Positions 56,966-64,000 of a stretch of DNA of 64,000 nt are shown here, one piece after another. A model generated the notes under the pieces. The model worked only from the letters and a program-made list of their open reading frames with translations. It did no database searches and was not told the origin of the DNA. The translations under genes and the position numbers were made by a program. The stretch comes from Molanna angustata (taxonomy: Eukaryota > Arthropoda > Insecta > Trichoptera > Molannidae), in NCBI GenBank assembly GCA_963576475.1, contig OY754980.1:28695486-28759485 (forward strand), written 5' to 3'. How positions within the stretch are numbered: position 1 is the first letter of the stretch; each line of letters starts with the position of its first letter.

Positions 56966-57055
56966 TGATATATGTACATACTATCACCATCAACAGTTAT
57001 TATTGACAGCTGTCAATTGCACTTAGAAAACTCCAGCATTGTTACAATACCAGGA

Positions 57056-57680
<625 letters not shown>

Positions 57681-57841
57681 TCATCATAACAAATTCATAT
57701 AATCTATTACATGTGTTGGTATGTATGTAAATTGTGATATTGAATATTCCTTGATGAGAGTTAGTGGATGAGACATGCAGAAGTACCTACCTATATCATA
57801 TTTGAGACAAAGTATTTTTATGAATATTGCCTACAATCTTA

Positions 57842-57968
57842 GGGTCGTATTACGAGAGTTATTTAAGAATAATGTAAGAAAAAGTTAAGGTCCCATAAGC
57901 AGTATTCTCGCAGTATGGGACCTTACCTTTTTCTTACATTTTTCTCAGAAACTCTTGTAATACGACCC
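57842..57968. mobile_element. Foldback MITE, complete copy
   Basis: 127 bp with termini GGGTCGTATTACGAGAGTT and, inverted, GGGTCGTATTACAAGAGTT, and inner arms GTAAGAAAAAGTTAAGGTCC mirrored by GGACCTTACCTTTTTCTTAC. It would fold into one long hairpin. A degenerate copy is at 1410-1519. Confidence 0.8.
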
Positions 57969-58217
57969 ATAGTGATCTTACAATCTTAGTAATCTTATTG
58001 CAATCTTAGTCCCCTGTGGATACTTAGGTTAAGTTTATATTTATAGAGCTCACCAAGCGGAAGAATGCTGGTGACCAGTATACAAACCTATTTTAGTACA
58101 GGGTTATACTTAAAATCGGTTGATGTTCGACGTTGTGTAGCATAGTGCATGTGAAATTTGCCCTGATCTTCGGAACCATGCTGTATAAAACTGTCACCTG
58201 TAATCTTATTAATCTGG

Positions 58218-58275
58218 TTGGTTAGAAGAAGTTGCTTTATGGCAATATAAGCCCCCCAGTGTACATTTTTTGTTT
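58218..58275 (+). repeat. LINE 3'-tail fragment
   Basis: GGTTAGAAGAAGTTGC, then TATGGCAATATAAGCCCCCC, a diverged member of the family at 1048, 6328 and 56698. Confidence 0.5.
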
Positions 58276-58301
58276 TTTTATTTTTATATATATTACAATC
58301 T

Positions 58302-58530
58302 TAGATTATATATGATACAGATACCTAGTCAGCGCAATGAATGTATGCCAACTAAAACTACGTTGAAACAGACGAATTTCTAGTATACGTTCACCTACCG
58401 ATACGCACACCTACATAATACGTAGACCAACCCATCTACCGCCTCACACACACATGTAAAAAAACTTGGAACATTTGAATTCGAAATTTGTACTACATGC
58501 GGCTTCTGTACATTATAATTCTATGATTAC
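58302..58530 (+). mobile_element. SINE-like retroposon, copy 3
   Basis: Same element as 50155-50388, flanked by ATTACAAT-type direct repeats. Confidence 0.7.
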
Positions 58531-58803
58531 AATTTACTTTTAATTTGTACACTTTCTTTCTTCCATTTTTCAAAAAGCATAAATTGCTTGTGCTGAGAAA
58601 GTGAATACATATTTATAGAACGATTCAATTACATAAAACACACAAAATCAACAATACAAAAAAGCATCAAAATGATAAATTAATGTATACCCCATAATTC
58701 TATAACACTTTCTATTGTTTTATTTTAAAGTAAAAAAAAACTTTTATTTTATTATGTACAAAAAGATAAATAAATAAATATAACAATTATTGTTTTTTGG
58801 CAG

Positions 58804-59083
58804 ATAATAGACTATATACTGAAGAAAACCCACCATAGTCTTCGAGTGAGGGGCTACCTAGAGTTCTACCAGAAGACTTACACTCTGCACCGGGCCCCTA
58901 TATACGTAGTGTCTCTGTGGAACGCCTTCTTGCTTCTCATCCAGACTGTTTTGCAGCAATACTATCCGGATGACTTCACCAAGCAGTGCCTCAAACATGG
59001 GGCCACAACACCAGTCTCTTATATCACCGTGTTTGTTTGGCTGGAAACATTTTTATTGGCGTTTACTCATGGACAATACATAG
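58804..59083 (+). CDS. TMEM192: TMEM192 homologue, exon 3 (TM3-TM4)
   Basis: 280 nt from a TTTTTTGGCAG acceptor (phase 0) to an ATAG|GTAGGT donor (phase 1). It encodes THHSLRVRGYLEFYQKT (residues 102-118), which matches the human cytosolic loop HHSKIRNRGYNLIYRST, then a third helix (124-147, APIYVVSLWNAFLLLIQTV..) and a fourth (164-186, VSYITVFVWLETFLLAFTHG). With exon 2 this gives the four-pass topology of TMEM192, a lysosomal and late-endosomal membrane protein. The C-terminal cytosolic tail with its dimerisation segment must lie downstream of the window. I searched 59084-64000 and saw no matching exon. Confidence 0.88.
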
Positions 59084-59295
59084 GTAGGTTATTTTATTGC
59101 AATTTTCTTTTATATTTGAAATATTTCATCAATAATTGGTGAATTGCATCAAATCGATTATCAACACAATTTGTATCTATAGGTTTTATAAAATATCTTT
59201 TATGAAGACAGAGATGTTCCCAGTATAAAGCTCCTATAGTCCTCTGTTGAATGGGATCTTAAAAGTTAGTAATTTACAAAGTCACTTCAATAAAA

Positions 59296-59365
59296 GACCG
59301 TATGATACAATGTATGAATGTAAATGAAGGAAAAAGGTCAAGATAGGATAGTGTGGGATGTATAT
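59296..59365 (+). repeat. RTE-type 3' scrap
   Basis: ATGTATGAATGTAAATGAAG, then GTCAAGATAGGATAGTGTGG match the RTE tail at 46880-46960 and 47218-47240 at nucleotide level. Confidence 0.45.
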
Positions 59366-59485
59366 ATGCATGCATGAAAGAAAATAAATTTCACCCAAGA
59401 CATTTCTACTTTTATGTGTATACATACAAGAAAGATCTTTATCCTTCCTCTTTAGCCTAATTGCTAAGAATCGTGGCTACACTTC

Positions 59486-60045
59486 TATAAGGCAATTCAC
59501 CCTGCAAAGAGTACTTTGTGCCAGTTTAATAGTTATTTTTGTATAAGGCAATTCACCCTGCAAAGAGTAGGTACTTCGTGCCAATTTAATAGTTATTTTT
59601 GTATAAGGCAATTCACCCTGCAAAGAGTACTTTGTGCCAGTTTAATAGTTATTTTTGTATAAGGCAATTCACCCTGCAAAGAGTAGGTACTTCGTGCCAA
59701 TTTAATAGTTATTTTTGTAAAGGCAATTCACCCTGCAAAGAGTGCTTTGTGCCAATTTAAAAGTTATTTTTGTATAAGGCAATTCACCCTGCAAAGAGTG
59801 CTTTGTGCCAATTTAAAAGTTATTTTTGTATAAGGCAATTCACCCTGCAAATAGTGCTTTGTGCCAATTTAAAAGTTATTTTTGTATAAGGCAATTCACC
59901 CTGCAAAGAGTGCTTTGTGCCAATTTAAAGTTATTTTTGTATGAGGCAATTCACCCTGCAAATAGTGCTTTCTGTCAATTTAAAAGTTATTTTTGTATAA
60001 GGCAATTCACCCTGCTAATAGTGCTTTGTGCCAATTCAATGTTTA
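59486..60045 (+). repeat. Minisatellite, ten copies of a unit of about 57 bp
   Basis: Ten consecutive units begin GGCAATTCACCCTGC and end in GTTATTTTTGTATAA. They alternate between 55 and 59 bp because of an optional GGTA step (AGTACTTTG versus AGTAGGTACTTCG). It lies in the presumed third intron of TMEM192. Confidence 0.93.
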
Positions 60046-61435
60046 CTGAGCAAAAGAAGAAATTTTTTTCAATGTTTGAAACTATCACTTCTTGTTAGAA
60101 CTCCATAATCAACTAGAATTATGAAAAAAAAAAAAAATTTTAAGTTCTATTTAAATTTTTCACAAACGCGACTCCCATTCACCGGTATCGCTCTATGCTG
60201 AGCATCGTCATAATGGTGAACAATAGTGATAAAGACCATCTATATATACATTCAAAGCAAGGATTCAAATAATACAGAAGGAAGGAGTAATTCCAAGAAA
60301 AATAAAATACCCAAAAGGCACTAAGGTAAATAAATACCTGCATAATACCTACATACAGCTTCTCGAGGCCACAGGGTTATCAGGGACTCTTCCAGCAATA
60401 AGACAAGAAAGATTTATTTCATCTTTTTTTTTACAATATAGGTATATAGAATAATCATTAGATACATACCTACCATGTGTATTTTAGATAATTAATTTTA
60501 GAGAATACTGTGCAGGTGTAGGGTATTATTCTGTATATTACATATGTATTGTGTTATGTTGTCTGCCTGTTTATTTTTTATGAAATGAGTTATCTGGTTA
60601 AAGCCAGTTTCATCAGCGAGACTATTTAATTTTCTTCTGTTGACTTGTTCACCATCCGATAGCATCGTTGTTAGTTTTAGCTGTAAATCATGAGGCTATC
60701 TAAAAAGTCAGTAGCTAGCTGTAAAAATATAAGATCTATAAGAAATAACATTCCAATGGGAATTGAAAACCAGACTTTATATCAAGAACTGAAGTTGCTA
60801 TATATATAAAAAACTACTATGGTGACGTTTGATCTCGTCTCTCAACTTGATGTCGACCCAATCTCATGGTGAAATAAGTGGGTGAGAACGATTCGACGCG
60901 TTATCTGCTTATTGACTGCCAAAACCGTCAAAATATCGACTAGTCGAGATAATCTCAATATTTTTCGGTCGAGATCTATTTACAAACTTAGCCTGCTGTT
61001 ATTAAAAATTTTAAAACTATATTTTTAACACAGTGGAAAATTCATAATTAATATTATGATAAAGCATACTTTTAATCCACAATGAGAATGAATTTAATGA
61101 GCCTTGGCAAAGGCACAATTTGTACTACTTATGACTATGCATATTAATCTGAGGATTTTAGCTGCTAATGTCTAGTGAAAGCGCTCAGGATCATTGAATT
61201 TATACTGTATGTTTTATTCATCAAGTTTATTTTAGTGCACTTTTGTTTAGTGTATTTCTATAATAAGAATTTGTTTGATATATAATGAGATAAGGGAAAA
61301 TTATGTCTTGAAAAACGTAGCCTTGCCACTGTTGACTAATGCTCTCTCCATATTATATATTTATGTTGTTGAAAAGTAACTTCCTCAATATTCTGTTTAA
61401 TATTATTTGAAGGTTTACGTTTAGCCAGCATAATT
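60046..61435. other. No gene seen
   Basis: AT-rich DNA. The piece at about 60757-60796 (GAATTGAAAACCAGAC) repeats 10876-10918 in the XRCC4 intron. Nothing else is supportable. Confidence 0.4.
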
Positions 61436-61451
61436 ATTGTTTTTGCACTGT

Positions 61452-61664
61452 TCAGTTATAATGTTGAAGTACTATTGTATTCATCGCCTCGTCAACATTT
61501 ATGCATCGTCTCATACATGTTCGTCTGTTGTTCACGCTTCTTACATTTCTGTCTTTCAGAATATCGTTCACATGGTCTTGCCATCCTTTTCTTGGGCACC
61601 CCCGACCTTTTATTCCATTTCTGTCAGCTTTGTATGTTTTCTTCATCAGGCATTCCTCATTCAT
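61452..61664 (-). pseudogene. RTE-type LINE, C-terminal fragment
   Basis: The minus-strand frame reads DRNGIKGRGCPRKGWQDHVN, then RTCMRRCINVDEAMN, the RGRPRKxWxxxV-type C-terminus of RTE-like reverse transcriptases. Same family as 26227, 38440 and 46805. No catalytic motifs remain. Confidence 0.7.
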
Positions 61665-61716
61665 TTAAGTCTTCTTTTAAGCACACCGTCACATTCTGTG
61701 TTAATTGTAATTTTTC

Positions 61717-61749
61717 CTGAAGAGGAAACGGTTAGTTTCGAAACTGGTC
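61717..61749 (+). ncRNA. Hammerhead-like motif, probably decayed
   Basis: CTGAAGA (core), GGAAAC-GGTTA-GTTTC (stem II), GAAAC, TG, GTC follow in the hammerhead order. Stem I does not pair well (TTTTTC before the core against ACATAA after the triplet). It is likely a remnant of a Penelope-like end. Confidence 0.35.
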
Positions 61750-61864
61750 ACATAAATGCAATAAATTACATTTATACAAAGTTATTAAAAATATAATAAA
61801 ACGATTGGGTTGTGGTGAACGCTAAACTCTCCACTGCATAGTCAGTGTACCGTTTTTTTCTTGA

Positions 61865-63165
61865 TAAGTTGACAATCCCTAAATACATTTTTATGAAGTA
61901 CAATTCTATTAGATTGTTAAACAAATATTAGATTATGGACTTTACATGTATACATGATATCAATATGAAGTCGATTGGACTAATATTTTGGCTGTAGAGA
62001 GGATACAAAAAGGATATGGCGTACAGTGTACAAGGGGTATGCCGTACATACAAACATCAAGACGAAATTCATAGTGTACACTCTCTACATGATACCTGTT
62101 GAGAAATTGATGTAAAAAATACATTTAAAAATTGTGAAATCATGACTTTCCAGCAATGTTCCCTGTAAAAATGTCTCCACACATATGTTTTACCCTCCGC
62201 ACAGTCAATATTATATAAGAAAGTTTCCATTGCCAGATTTTAGTTGTCTTTTTTATTTATTTCAAAAATTATCTTTGTTAGTGTTGTTATTATATAAAAT
62301 CACTGTGATTAATAAATACCCTAAAAATATACATTTTAATGAAGAAAAATTGTATGTGTGTTTATGGGGGGGGGGTGTAAATTTATCGCACCGCCACTGC
62401 ACAGATGCGTCGAAGATCCCCTCACACAAAAGAAAAATTATAGGGAACGTTGCTTTCCACTATTCCATAGCAGCGGAGAGTGAAAAATTATGATCTTGGT
62501 AACATGAAGATTCAAATAATAGTTAACTGAAAAACTTGCAAAGCTGTATTTATATTCAATATGGATTATTTCTGCACCCAGTTGTGTATTTCACAACTGG
62601 AAAATGGACAATTTATTATTTTTATCTCATTTATACCCCTCTAAATAAAAGACTTTTAGTAGTTGATTATTATTTGAACAAGCTCCTAACATTTTTTTTA
62701 TCACATTATTAACATTGTTATAATTGTAACATTATTAGACAAAACAATTACATCATTTAAAATGTTTATAAGTCTGTACACATTTCAGTATTGCGAACTC
62801 AAATTAGATAATTTTACTAACAAAAATATACATACCTAAATATCTCAGTAAAATTATCATAACAAATAATATGATATCTCCTTTTCTAATAATTTACTGC
62901 ACTGATAAAAATTATCTGGTAAAATGTATGACACAATATCTCATTACCCACTCTTTATTGTAAAAAATATTAACTTCTGGGTCTAAAACACCAGTTTATT
63001 CAATGAGGTATTAACAATAATAATCATCTCGAACCTTGCAGACACTTCTAACTTCATATGCTTAATCTTACAATAAATATCAGATCAAAATTTGTAGAAA
63101 AATTTGAACATGTTAAGGATATCCTGCATCAATCATTTTACTTTTTCAGCACTTTTTCATTATAT
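61865..63165. other. No gene seen
   Basis: AT-rich DNA with a G9 run at 62366-62374. An open frame around 62185-62493 has no recognisable features and starts without a good context. Confidence 0.4.
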
Positions 63166-63166
63166 A

Positions 63167-64000
63167 CAGGGGTCGGCACTCGAAGTGTTACCAATTAAAA
63201 ATGCTGTAAATTTGTCAATTTTTTTATTTTTCTTATTAGAAAACATATACCGTAAAAACCTTTAAAATTAACATAAACTATGTTTTTGTTCGGCACAGCC
63301 ACCTTTACTGCAGATAATAGTATCGAGTCTGTCCGAGAAGGCTTCACACGCTGCACGAATGTGATCTGGTGGTATTTTGTCCCACTCTCGATGAAGAACA
63401 ATCTTTAAGGCGTCGACAGTCTCATATTTTTTTAGTTAATACTTTGGCCTGCAGAATGGACCATATGGAAAAATCCATTGGGTTCACACCCGGGGAATAT
63501 GGGGGCCATTGTTGTGAAGAAATGAAGCTAGGATTTTTTCTTGTAAAAAACTTAGGATTTCACGGGCTTTATGGGATGGTGCTGAGTCTTGTTGAAACTT
63601 CCAATGGTTTCTACCGAACTGTTTACGTACCTAAGGTAACAAAGCTTCGTTTAAAATATTTTCACGATAGATTTGTTGATTTACCTTTTCGCCCTGTTCA
63701 ATGAAAACGAGTGGAGAGCGTCCTGTGGCAGTTACTGCGGCCCAAGCCATCACTGATGCAGGCGCTTGTTTTCGCATAGCAAATCGCAGCTCTAAATTGT
63801 CTTTTGATTTGCACTCTAACCAAACATGATTGTTTTGTTTGTTTACATATTGCTGAACCGTAAAAAAATTGTTATCAAAAAGACCAAATTCTCAAGCTTG
63901 CCACCAACGTGCAAGTGTTTTAACACCTTTGCTCTTGCTAGGCCAATTGCCTTGTGCAGGTATTAAATCTTGCACTTTTAGTATTTTTTAGAAGAAAACG
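63167..64000 (-). pseudogene. mariner-family transposon, decayed, running off the window
   Basis: The end CAGGGGTCGGCACTCGAAGT abuts a TA (63165-63166), the target of mariner elements. On the minus strand the transposase core is readable in pieces: EFGLFDNNFFTVQQ (first Asp region, preceded by a TGA), SVMAWAAVTATGRSPLVFIE, FQQDSAPSHKA (second Asp) and SPGVNPMDFSIW (third Asp). A frameshift in an A-run at about 63430 and a stop near 63895 break the frame. The N-terminal helix-turn-helix part and other end lie outside the window. Confidence 0.82.

Noticed and set aside
59486..60045. CRISPR-like array of regularly spaced repeats
   Set aside because: The repeat continues through the whole unit, there are no unique spacers, and the surroundings are eukaryotic. 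It is a minisatellite.

Overview
The window looks like a piece of a large, repeat-rich arthropod nuclear genome, most likely an insect. Two genes with GT-AG introns are recognisable, and the transposon set fits an insect: Penelope-like, RTE, Jockey-like and I-clade LINEs, Ty3/gypsy-type LTR elements, hAT, mariner, SINEs and MITEs. I cannot name the order. No operons, CRISPR arrays or other prokaryotic features are present. One 200-N assembly gap lies at 2878-3077.

Host genes. (1) On the minus strand, 9790-12372, is a compact XRCC4 homologue (non-homologous end joining): an untranslated first exon, a large exon carrying the head and most of the coiled coil, and a short last exon, joined in compatible phases. 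Its last intron holds a 92-bp-arm perfect inverted repeat that contains a hammerhead-ribozyme motif, plus a tRNA-derived SINE. (2) On the plus strand, from 49133 to beyond the window, is a TMEM192 homologue (lysosomal four-pass membrane protein). Three coding exons are seen (49133-49171, 49265-49504, 58804-59083), and the C-terminus is off the window. Its 9.3-kb second intron is full of mobile elements.

Layout. 1-2.4 kb is AT-rich DNA with LINE tails. 2.4-6.2 kb is a block of long (TA)n arrays with Penelope-like sequences inside them, including an RT/GIY-YIG copy at 4301-5839 enclosed by a 129-bp perfect inverted repeat. 6.3-9.2 kb holds three decayed LINE fragments. 9.7-12.4 kb is XRCC4. 12.4-13.9 kb is an unclassified repeat-like region. 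13.9-15.0 kb is a solo LTR with a 4-bp target duplication. 15.2-19.9 kb is an I-clade LINE split by a decayed hAT element with an exact 8-bp target duplication. 20-21.5 kb contains THAP-domain fragments.

21.7-45.8 kb is a three-level nest. A second copy of the solo-LTR sequence is split by a gypsy-type element (22517-45399, LTRs about 937 bp, target duplication CGTC). That element is itself split by another gypsy-type element (24432-41653, target duplication ATTT) whose LTRs are about 5.0 kb each and nearly identical. The inner element encodes Gag, then, after a GGGAAAC frameshift site, a protease and an integrase. Where reverse transcriptase and RNase H should be there is a long Arg/Asn/Glu-rich hexapeptide repeat. 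The outer element has Gag, protease and a truncated RT in which YxDD reads YLNN. Both are non-autonomous and belong to one lineage. The inner element is the most interesting object in the window.

45.8-48.4 kb holds LINE fragments and a GC-rich minisatellite just upstream of TMEM192. Beyond 59.1 kb are a roughly 57-bp minisatellite, RTE and Penelope-like scraps and a mariner pseudogene running off the right edge.
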